Shown: one piece after another, positions 52,592-59,048 of the stretch
Layout: every line of letters starts with the position of its first letter
How positions within the stretch are numbered: position 1 is the stretch's first letter
Source of the DNA: Nitratireductor aquibiodomus NL21 = JCM 21793
GTDB taxonomy: Bacteria > Pseudomonadota > Alphaproteobacteria > Rhizobiales > Rhizobiaceae
Assembly: GCF_000615975.1 (NCBI RefSeq)
Contig: NZ_BAMP01000018.1
Location: 1 to 59,048 of the forward strand
DNA: 59,048 nt
Direction: 5' to 3'
Made by a program: the position numbers and the translations under genes
Notes under the pieces: model-generated
What the model was told of the DNA's origin: nothing
Databases searched by the model: none
The model's input: the letters and a program-made list of their open reading frames with translations, nothing else

Positions 52592-52662
52592 GTATCCGAT
52601 GTACCCCATCGAGGCTGAATAGGAAATGAACAGCATGTCATTTTACCCCGATCCTGCCCTTT

Positions 52663-52701
52663 CGAAGCAGCGGCGCAACCGCCCGCTGCGCCGCTGCTTC
52701 G
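52663..52701. terminator. Long perfect hairpin between GTA/holin module and feuN
   Basis: CGAAGCAGCGGCGC (52663-52676) is the exact complement of GCGCCGCTGCTTCG (52688-52701), with an 11-base loop. It follows the holin-like gene's stop by six bases and probably ends the GTA transcript. It lacks a U-run, so it may instead protect the 3' end. Confidence 0.6.
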
Positions 52702-52706
52702 TTGTG

Positions 52707-52913
52707 TCACCGTATACGGCTACGGGCCTGGATCCTGCCGAAGATGGCGACCAGGCCGGAAATTGCGGTAACGGCCTGCAGAAGCCCGTCGGATACGGCG
52801 GAACTGTCAATATCGCCCAGCGGATAGCCCAGCATGGTTGCCGCCGTCGCTGCAATTGTCACCATCGACGCCCAGATCGTGCGGGACAGGTACCAGGGTT
52901 TGCTGTCATTCAT
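52707..52913 (-). CDS. Holin-like small membrane protein of the GTA module
   Basis: A 68-aa protein: MNDSKPWYLSRTIWASMVTI, a helix continuing to AATAATMLGY, a short polar turn, then a second helix (LLQAVTAISGLVAIFGRI) and a basic tail (QARSRIR). The KPWYLSRTIWAS start and two-helix plan are typical of small putative holins near alphaproteobacterial GTA and phage tail genes, whose role would be release of particles by membrane disruption. AAAGGAAAAAGG gives a strong ribosome site at ATG 52913. It follows the large tail gene g15 by 26 bases on the same strand. Confidence 0.65.
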   Translation of the reverse strand: MNDSKPWYLSRTIWASMVTIAATAATMLGYPLGDIDSSAVSDGLLQAVTAISGLVAIFGRIQARSRIR

Positions 52914-52939
52914 CCTTTTTCCTTTCGCTCCTTTGGTGC

Positions 52940-55900
52940 TCAGCCGGCGACGGAAACTGCCGCCGGTATGCCCGGGCCGACCTGCGCGCTTAGCTGACGC
53001 ACGGTGAACCGGATTTCAGACGGCGCCACCGGAAAATCAGCAGCCCTCATTTCCGGCGTGTAAGTCCAGTCCGCAGTCTCGGAAGTCACCCTGCGGAGCG
53101 GAGCGCCATCGTCACCGGCTATGTCGATCCGATAACGCTCGCTCGTTTCACCAAGCGGCACATCGTCGCCAAGCCAGCTGTCGGCATCCATGCGTCCACG
53201 TCGTATCCAGGAAAGTACGACCGCACCCGACGAGGCCTCACGGGCCCTGAGGTGCACCGGTGACAGGGGCATCAGCGCTCTCAGACCACCCGCCGCCCGC
53301 ATCTGAAAGAATCGGGCGCTGCCAAACGCCTCGCCGGCGGGGCCTATGCGCCAATGGCGTTCAAGTCCGATCTCTGCGGCACGCAGTCCCACGGCCTGCA
53401 CGGCCTGATCGAGCAGGATAAATCCCGCCCCCTCCGGGGCACCGGCCCGCATTGCATCGTCGGTACCAAGCTGCCCGCGCAGGAGCCCGTCAAGCCGCCA
53501 TACCGATGGCTCGATCTCTTCTGCGGACGTGAACTGCAGCACTTCCCAGACTCCGGCCCCGCTGAACACCGCGGCCGCGTTCGCGCCATTGACGAGCTGC
53601 GCCGGCGAAACACTCTCCAATGCGCCGGAAAGAAGCTCCACGGTGATTGTCCGGCTCCGGTCCAGTCGGCCTGAAACGCCCACATCCAGTCCCTCTCTCA
53701 GGAACCCTATGGTGGCACGCCGGGCAATCCGGCTCCGCATTTCGAAGCCGCTCTCCTCGGGTGAGGCGAACGCGACGTGGCTGCTCCATGGGGTTGCGTG
53801 AACGGCGACACGAAACTGCTCTTCCGCTTCCCTTGTTCCCGGCTGCCAGGGCAGGTCCAACAACAGCGCGAAGGCAGCGCTTTCGCCCTGCTCGCCATCG
53901 TCTGCCGGTGGCGTTGAAGCCGCTCGTGCCGCGGGCGCGGGATTGGCGTGCACACGCCGCGCCTTCACGCTGCTGAACAGGCCGTCTTCAACCTCGGTGA
54001 CCAGATATCGGGTCGGCCCCGAAACCTCCGGAAGACGCAGGATCGAACCCGGCTGCACCCGACCTGCAGAAAACGGTAGCGCAAAGCGGGCTTCCTCCCG
54101 CGCCGCCCAGTGGCGCAGAAGCCAGTCCTTTGCCTGTCTTTCAGCCTCCGGCGCTGCCAATACGCCCGGGAAACTCAGAAAATGCTTTCGTCGTCCTCTG
54201 GCGCCGATATGAACCGCGCGCGTCGTCGCGGCCTGGTGGTCGCGCATCTCATGGCGGAAATCCACATGCAGTTCAGCAGGCAACGCATGGTCGGGTTCGC
54301 GTATCCGCTCGAAAACGGCGCCATCGGCTTCCGTTGCCAGCTCCGAAACTTCCCGAGCATCCTTCAGGGCCGCTCCCAGCGAGCGGAAAACGAGTTCCCC
54401 GTCCCGCTCATGGGCACCGATCCCGAACAGATCGACAATCGGCTCGATGGCAGCCCGTGCGGTGGCCGGGTTGGCGACTACATAACCCGCGATCGCGCCA
54501 TCGCCATGCATCGTTTCCGCTGGCGCCAGACCATGGTCCTTCAGAATGGCGTTGATCAGGTCCCCGACCGTCATGCTGCTTGCGCGACCATTGAGCCAAT
54601 GTCCGCATGCCCAGTTTTCACCATCTCCCCAGATGTCGCCGCGATTGGGAAAGGCCGGGAATGGCCGCGCATCCCATGCCCACAGGCTGAACATCTTCGG
54701 ATCGACCATCGGCCCTTGATAGACGGGCGAAACAGGGTTGTGAGACCCTGTTTGCGCCCAATAGGCATAATGCGCCTCGAGCAGACGATGCTGCGCCAGG
54801 TCAGAACGTCCGCCGTTTGAAAAGTACGGCAAGGCGTTCTCAGACGACTTGGCATCCGGGAACACGTTCGGCTGGTTCGGCCCCTTGTCGACCGCGGGGC
54901 AGCCAAGCTCGGTGAAAATGATCGGTTTGGAGGCCGGCACCCATCCCGTTGGCGAGAGCTGCTCCACACCACCTGGACGGTCGAAATGCTGATTCGACCA
55001 CCACGAAACCAGATCCTTGTAGCGGAAAACCCAGGGTTTCCCGTGCGCGCCGTCGGTGATGGGCGTGCGAAGCCGCGCGTTCCTGTCCGCCTCGCTCGCA
55101 TAGTACCAGTCGTAACCTTCGCCTGCGGCGATGTTCGCTTTCAGTCCGGTCGGGTCGTAGGGCCCGGAAAACCCGTCCGGGCTGTCGCCGGCATAATCCT
55201 CGTCGCGCCAGTCGGCGAGCGGCATGTAGTTGTCGATGCCCACCGCGTCGATGGCATCGTCCGCCCAGAGCCCGTCCAGGTGAAACAGCACATCACCGCT
55301 GCCATCGGCAGGACGATGCCCAAAATACTCGGTCCAGTCCGCGCCATAGGTGATCGTGGTCTGCGGCCCCAGAAGTCCGCGCACTTCGTTGGCCATCACC
55401 TTTAGGCCTTCGACAAAGGGGAATTGACCGTTCTGATCCCGTAGCCCTGTCAGCCCGCGCAGTTCCGAACCGATCAGGAAACCATCCACACCACCGGCCA
55501 CCGCCGCCAGATGGGCATAATGCAGGAGAAAACGCCGGTAGCCCCAGTCCTCCGGTTCACCGGTGAAATCGACCGTATCACCTGCCTGCGCAAATTCTGC
55601 GGTGCCGGCATTGCCGAGCAAAGCGCTTACCTGCGCGGCAGCCGCTGCCGTCTTGTCGGCGCTTCCCGGGCGCCCCGGCCCCGGGTAGCACGTGATCCGC
55701 CCCCGCCAGGGATAGACCGGCTGATGCGCCGCTCCGTCGGGGCTCGGAAGACTGTTGCCGGCAGGCACATCCATCATGATGAACGGATAGAGCCAGACCT
55801 TGAGCCCCCGCGCCCTGATTGCCCGGATGGCAGCCACCACCGTATGGTCTGACGGCGTGCCCCCATAGGCGGCACCGTTTTCGGTGAATGAGACGATCGG

Positions 55901-56902
55901 TGCGTTCCATCGCATGAGGCTGGAAACCCGCCACCTCTCATTTTCGCCACCGCCGAACAGGTGACTGGAGAACGACGAAGGAACCCCCATGAGCGACCAG
56001 ATGTTTCCCCAATGATTCGGGAAAGCGCTCCCGCCATGCGTGGTCACCATGGGTTTGATCTGGCAGTTGCCTGCCCGCAGATCCGTGCCAAACCAGGAAA
56101 CCACCAGCGATATGCTTTTCAGGTTGGGCAGCAGCGCCTGCAACTCGTCAAGCGAGGCTTCGAAATCGCTCTCCGCAACCAGCGTATTGCGATTGATTAC
56201 TTTATGATGTCCGGGTCTTTCATGGATTCTTACCGCATCAGGTGAAAGGCCGAACTCCGTGGAACCGGGAATGAGGGCGACGGAACCGATCTTCCCGTTC
56301 AACGCGCCAACCGGTCGAAGAACCTCGAACTGGAGCTGCGGTATGCGCCGCCCATAATCGTCGATCGGCATTCGGTCGATGACGACATAGGCGGTTCCCC
56401 GATAGGCTGGCGCGTTGCCCGCCCCCTGTTTCGCCTCGATCAGCGGATCGGGCAACTGGTCCTCGGTTCCACGATAGATCCGGATGTTGACCTTGCTCTG
56501 ATCCACCTCCTGCCCGTCGGCCCAGATGCGCCGCACGCCAGCGATTTCCCCTTCGCAGATCGCAAAGGCAGCATTGGCGAAATACGCGTATGTCGTTACC
56601 TTTGGTCCACCCTTGCCCCCCTGGCGCTCCGTGGTGCTGGTTTCTTCGAAGCGCGTCGCCCAGATCAGTGTCCCGCCGGTGCGCACAGTGCCGTAGAGCC
56701 GGGGCAATGGCGCGCCTTCTTCCCCCGAAAACGGCCTTGCCGCCGAGAGGCGTGGCCCTTCGTAGTGCTGAGACCCTCCAAAAAGGGCCCGGTCCACAAC
56801 ATAGCCGGCCAAGGCACCTGCGGCGGTTCCGATGGTCGCGCCGACAGGGCCAAGAAGGCCGCCGATGAATGCACCGGCCGCCTGCAAGACGAGTGTAGCC
56901 AT
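52940..56902 (-). CDS. GTA tail-fibre/host-recognition protein ('megatron', RcGTA g15-like)
   Basis: A 1320-aa structural tail-tip protein. The N-terminus is small-residue and hydrophobic (GAFIGGLLGPVGATIGTAAG), followed by phage-tail motifs (EGEIAGVRRIWADGQEVDQS). Residues ~230-650 form a glycoside-hydrolase-like TIM barrel (TTITYGADWTEYFGHRPADG; KPIIFTELGCPAVDKGPNQP), the hallmark of GTA TIM-barrel proteins. The C-terminal ~600 residues form phage tail-hub and beta domains, with VHIGARGRRKHFLSFPGVLA. In Rhodobacter GTA this large protein sits at the distal tail and contacts the recipient cell. It follows the NlpC/P60 gene by six bases. Confidence 0.9.
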   Translation of the reverse strand: MATLVLQAAGAFIGGLLGPVGATIGTAAGALAGYVVDRALFGGSQHYEGPRLSAARPFSGEEGAPLPRLYGTVRTGGTLIWATRFEETSTTERQGGKGGPKVTTYAYFANAAFAICEGEIAGVRRIWADGQEVDQSKVNIRIYRGTEDQLPDPLIEAKQGAGNAPAYRGTAYVVIDRMPIDDYGRRIPQLQFEVLRPVGALNGKIGSVALIPGSTEFGLSPDAVRIHERPGHHKVINRNTLVAESDFEASLDELQALLPNLKSISLVVSWFGTDLRAGNCQIKPMVTTHGGSAFPNHWGNIWSLMGVPSSFSSHLFGGGENERWRVSSLMRWNAPIVSFTENGAAYGGTPSDHTVVAAIRAIRARGLKVWLYPFIMMDVPAGNSLPSPDGAAHQPVYPWRGRITCYPGPGRPGSADKTAAAAAQVSALLGNAGTAEFAQAGDTVDFTGEPEDWGYRRFLLHYAHLAAVAGGVDGFLIGSELRGLTGLRDQNGQFPFVEGLKVMANEVRGLLGPQTTITYGADWTEYFGHRPADGSGDVLFHLDGLWADDAIDAVGIDNYMPLADWRDEDYAGDSPDGFSGPYDPTGLKANIAAGEGYDWYYASEADRNARLRTPITDGAHGKPWVFRYKDLVSWWSNQHFDRPGGVEQLSPTGWVPASKPIIFTELGCPAVDKGPNQPNVFPDAKSSENALPYFSNGGRSDLAQHRLLEAHYAYWAQTGSHNPVSPVYQGPMVDPKMFSLWAWDARPFPAFPNRGDIWGDGENWACGHWLNGRASSMTVGDLINAILKDHGLAPAETMHGDGAIAGYVVANPATARAAIEPIVDLFGIGAHERDGELVFRSLGAALKDAREVSELATEADGAVFERIREPDHALPAELHVDFRHEMRDHQAATTRAVHIGARGRRKHFLSFPGVLAAPEAERQAKDWLLRHWAAREEARFALPFSAGRVQPGSILRLPEVSGPTRYLVTEVEDGLFSSVKARRVHANPAPAARAASTPPADDGEQGESAAFALLLDLPWQPGTREAEEQFRVAVHATPWSSHVAFASPEESGFEMRSRIARRATIGFLREGLDVGVSGRLDRSRTITVELLSGALESVSPAQLVNGANAAAVFSGAGVWEVLQFTSAEEIEPSVWRLDGLLRGQLGTDDAMRAGAPEGAGFILLDQAVQAVGLRAAEIGLERHWRIGPAGEAFGSARFFQMRAAGGLRALMPLSPVHLRAREASSGAVVLSWIRRGRMDADSWLGDDVPLGETSERYRIDIAGDDGAPLRRVTSETADWTYTPEMRAADFPVAPSEIRFTVRQLSAQVGPGIPAAVSVAG

Positions 56903-56908
56903 GAGTTC

Positions 56909-57385
56909 CTACTTTCCGGATCTGGAGGGCGCAGGCATCGGGAAGGCAAAGACACCCGCAATGCGCCTGCGCCACTGCGGCACGAGTGGCGAAACCACGA
57001 CTGCGCTTCCCTCATAGGCATGCACGAATGCGTCCCCCGCCGTCATGACGCCCACATGCTTGGCGGGGAGATGCGGGCGCCAGCGAAAAATCACCATGTC
57101 GCCCGGTCCCGGTTCTGAAAGCGCCCCCTCCAGGCAGTGCCGTCTGGCTGCCGCCAGGAGCCGGTCCTCTCCTGCGGATTCGGCCCAGTCAGCGCTGTAA
57201 ACGCCCGGATCCTCGGCCTCGCGGCCGAAAACATTGCGCCATACGCCTCGGAGCAGGCCAAGGCAGTCACAGCCCACGCCCCTACGGCTTGCCTGATGAC
57301 GATAGGGTGTCCCGACCCAACTCAGCGCCTCTTCCACAATGGCATTTCGCAGGGCCGCTTCTGTCGGAAATTGAGGCTGCATCAT
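56909..57385 (-). CDS. GTA NlpC/P60-family peptidoglycan peptidase (g14-like)
   Basis: A 158-aa cell-wall endopeptidase of the tail module. The catalytic Cys lies in RRGVGCDCLGLLRGVW and the His in LPAKHVGVMTAGDAFVHAYE. SWVGTPYRHQ near the N-terminus and PGPGDMVIFRW are typical of NlpC/P60 proteins. It probably opens peptidoglycan during particle entry into the recipient. The start overlaps the stop of the preceding gene (ATGA), and the gene is transcribed in the GTA operon between g13 and g15. Confidence 0.9.
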   Translation of the reverse strand: MMQPQFPTEAALRNAIVEEALSWVGTPYRHQASRRGVGCDCLGLLRGVWRNVFGREAEDPGVYSADWAESAGEDRLLAAARRHCLEGALSEPGPGDMVIFRWRPHLPAKHVGVMTAGDAFVHAYEGSAVVVSPLVPQWRRRIAGVFAFPMPAPSRSGK

Positions 57386-58272
57386 TTCACCAGCGCCTTG
57401 CCGTCGAAGACACCCTCGTCCCGCACATAGCTATAGGCTGCATCGTCACCGGGAAGATGCGGAAACCCGCGAAAATTCCGCTGGTTCAGGAATTTCGCCT
57501 TGCAGGTGGAAAACCGCTTGTCGCACCCGGCGACAATCGTGAATGCGTCTCCCGCATCCCCAGCCAGCGGCGCTTCCCGCCACAGTGACAGCCGAGCCTC
57601 ACCACCAGCGTTCACATGGTTGACCACGCGCTCTTTCCGGCCTGAATGCGCACCGCTGGTCCAGGTCAACACCCCATTGTCAAACCAGCCCGTCTCAAAG
57701 GCACCAATCCCCGCAACAACCACGATGCCGCCGTCTTCGACGCGAAGGAGCGTGCCGCTACCCGCAAAGCGACTATCGTTCAGGTTCACGCCGCATCGAT
57801 GGTCCCCAAGTTCGGCGTCGCAGCCGCGCCCGATGGTCCGCCCATTCGGCTGATCGAGCGCCCAGGCCTCGCTTTCCAGCTCGGCAACGAAACTTCCATC
57901 CCGCTGCGTCACCTTGCCGATCACGGCAACACGCAGTCTCTGAAACATCGAAGGGTCCCGCCAGTTGACGAGCAGTGTCTCGACCCTTGCACCGTCATAG
58001 AGCCCGGACAGAATGTCTTCCTCCCGGATATCAGAGGCGGAAAGCGCTCCTGCCACGTCCACCGTGTCCACCGAAAGCCCGAACGACGATCTGGCCTCGC
58101 TTGCCGTGAAACCCGTCTCCGGCTGGAAATTTGTTCCGTCGCACTGGAGCGCCCTGTCATGATCGGTAAAGCCGAGCACGGTGCCATCGGACCGGCTCAA
58201 TCGCCAGCAATTGCAAAGGCTGGTGACCTCCCCTTCAATGTGCGCGGCCAATGTTTCGCCCGTTGATGTCAT
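57382..58272 (-). CDS. GTA tail hub protein, DUF2163 (g13-like)
   Basis: A 296-aa phage-like tail protein, DUF2163 family. It shows CNCWRLSRSDGTVLGFTDHD and, near the C-terminus, GCDKRFSTCKAKFLNQRNFR plus GFPHLPGDDAAYSY, a cysteine-containing end typical of this family. In Rhodobacter GTA the equivalent protein forms part of the tail hub with an iron-sulfur centre bound by such cysteines; whether this one binds a cluster is inference. It overlaps its neighbours by four bases on both sides. Confidence 0.88.
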   Translation of the reverse strand: MTSTGETLAAHIEGEVTSLCNCWRLSRSDGTVLGFTDHDRALQCDGTNFQPETGFTASEARSSFGLSVDTVDVAGALSASDIREEDILSGLYDGARVETLLVNWRDPSMFQRLRVAVIGKVTQRDGSFVAELESEAWALDQPNGRTIGRGCDAELGDHRCGVNLNDSRFAGSGTLLRVEDGGIVVVAGIGAFETGWFDNGVLTWTSGAHSGRKERVVNHVNAGGEARLSLWREAPLAGDAGDAFTIVAGCDKRFSTCKAKFLNQRNFRGFPHLPGDDAAYSYVRDEGVFDGKALVK

Positions 58273-58910
58273 GCAAGTATCTCCACAAGCGGGATCGAGG
58301 GGATCTGCCCTGCCCTGAAAGCACTCAGGCTCACAGACAGCCGTTCGATATCGAAGCGCACGGGCACGTCGAACACGAACCCGGCTGTTACGACTGCACC
58401 CACAGCCGGCACGGCCCCGGGCTGGAACACAAGCTCACCGGTCTCACCGTCGACTGCATAGTCGAGTGACGTTTCCTTCAGCACACCGTCGACGGCGACG
58501 AGCACCGTATCGGCCACTGGATGGGTGATGGGGCGTTTGACCGCCTCCGCCCCCTCCCCATGGGTCTTCGTCAGCGCGAAGCGTTCCGTCACGCCATCGC
58601 CCGTACCGATGGTCTGATCGTGCTCTGTCGGTGTCTCCGAAGGCCGGCATGATTTCATGTCGAACGGGTCGCGGAACCGAAAGCCGTGCAGCGAGCCGCG
58701 CCGCGCCTCGAAGAAGGCAAGCACTTCATGCACATCATCGAGCGAGCGCAAACCGGTCCCGGCGTCGTAATGCCGCCGCGCCAGCGCCTGTCGCGCATTG
58801 CGTTTTTCGCGGCCCGACACCAGTTGCACAATCTCGTTGCGCCGCTCTGGCCCGCCCGTGGCCCCAAACGAGATAGCCAGCGGAAACCGCACGTCATGAA
58901 AGGCGTTCAT
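58269..58910 (-). CDS. GTA distal tail protein, DUF2460 (g12-like)
   Basis: A 213-aa protein of the DUF2460 family. The start MNAFHDVRFPLAISFGATGG, then RRNEIVQLVSGREKRNARQA, is characteristic, and FFEARRGSLHGFRFRDPFDM and GELVFQPGAVPAVGAVVTAG follow. It corresponds to the distal tail ring of phages and GTAs. The end overlaps g13 (ATGA). It follows the tape-measure gene after 18 bases. Confidence 0.9.
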   Translation of the reverse strand: MNAFHDVRFPLAISFGATGGPERRNEIVQLVSGREKRNARQALARRHYDAGTGLRSLDDVHEVLAFFEARRGSLHGFRFRDPFDMKSCRPSETPTEHDQTIGTGDGVTERFALTKTHGEGAEAVKRPITHPVADTVLVAVDGVLKETSLDYAVDGETGELVFQPGAVPAVGAVVTAGFVFDVPVRFDIERLSVSLSAFRAGQIPSIPLVEILA

Positions 58911-58928
58911 GCCGGTTCTTCTCCTGCC

Positions 58929-59048
58929 TCAAAAGGTTTTGGCGCCACGCGAGACAGCCCGCGCCAGCATGCCCGTAATCTGGGCCTCCGATTTGCGAAA
59001 CGATGCAGCGTCCGGCGTCGACACGTTGAAGACGATGTTCGCCGCGGG
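58929..59048 (-). CDS. 3' end of GTA tail tape-measure protein (start outside window)
   Basis: An open frame enters from the window edge on the minus strand and ends TGA at 58929-58931. The 39 residues include NIVFNVSTPDAASFRKSEAQ and ITGMLARAVSRGAKTF. This is the C-terminal signature of GTA tape-measure (g11-like) proteins as I know them. Its position just upstream of g12 agrees. Confidence 0.75.
   Translation of the reverse strand, partial: PAANIVFNVSTPDAASFRKSEAQITGMLARAVSRGAKTF

Noticed and set aside
52707..59048. Remnant prophage
   Set aside because: Gene order and protein types match GTA g11-g15 closely, all frames are intact, and no integrase, repressor or att repeat is visible in the window.

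Overview
The window looks like a chromosomal segment of an alphaproteobacterium of the order Hyphomicrobiales (Rhizobiales), probably near the Phyllobacteriaceae/Mesorhizobium/Nitratireductor/Brucella group. The evidence is gene content and order: a FeuN-FeuP-FeuQ signalling locus, a cycHJKL (ccmIEFH) operon beside degP, a two-component pair, glnE, a PleC-like kinase and pepN, a DUF2585 gene, and a gene transfer agent (GTA) tail module. The genus call is inference, because no rRNA or tRNA is visible.

Layout. 1-6.2 kb: the 3' part of an MFS exporter, a 264-bp palindromic-ended element (copy 1), a broken isochorismatase-type hydrolase, then a TetR regulator leading a leucine/isovalerate catabolic operon (isovaleryl-CoA dehydrogenase, a flavodoxin-fold reductase, methylcrotonyl-CoA carboxylase beta). 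6.2-11 kb: a DUF922 HExxH protein and a giant (~1300 aa) outer-membrane protein on the minus strand, separating mccB from mccA (11.7-13.6 kb). 13.7-20.7 kb: small secreted proteins, LysR with a heteromeric SMR efflux pair, a YghU-like GST, two tandem micro-proteins, AMP nucleosidase and an EEP-family phosphohydrolase. 20.66-20.93 kb: element copy 2, inverted relative to copy 1. 20.9-31.8 kb: TPR-methyltransferase, ETF-ubiquinone oxidoreductase, DUF2585, uracil-DNA glycosylase, a porin-like barrel, an XRE regulator, a DMT permease and an orphan CoxL-like molybdoenzyme subunit. 32-49.4 kb: pepN, pleC-like kinase, glnE, sensor kinase/regulator, degP, an alpha/beta hydrolase-OsmC fusion and cytochrome c maturation genes. 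49.6-52.6 kb: a surface lipoprotein and feuQ-feuP-feuN. 52.7-59 kb: a holin-like gene and the GTA tail genes g15-g14-g13-g12 plus the end of the tape-measure gene, all reading leftward out of the window.

Functional links. Isovaleryl-CoA dehydrogenase, both methylcrotonyl-CoA carboxylase subunits and ETF-QO together make a leucine-to-ubiquinone electron route. CcmI/E/F/H attach heme to c-type cytochromes, with DegP as periplasmic quality control. FeuP/Q/N, the second kinase/regulator pair and the PleC-like kinase give the window a strong envelope and cell-cycle signalling character.

A caution applies to the whole window. I count about 16 interruptions in 12 genes, including ccmF, ccmH, mccB, ETF-QO, pleC and feuQ. 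Every one can be repaired by restoring a single base, nearly always inside a 2-4-base homopolymer. That pattern fits systematic single-base deletion errors in the sequence better than gene decay. I give such genes their full repaired extents and mark where the frame breaks. The most interesting possibly undescribed items are the 264-bp element, which supplies stop codons to its neighbours, the giant outer-membrane protein, a hairpin presenting a Shine-Dalgarno sequence in its loop ahead of a 33-codon upstream ORF, and a shared 20-bp dyad upstream of the ETF-QO and DUF2147 genes.
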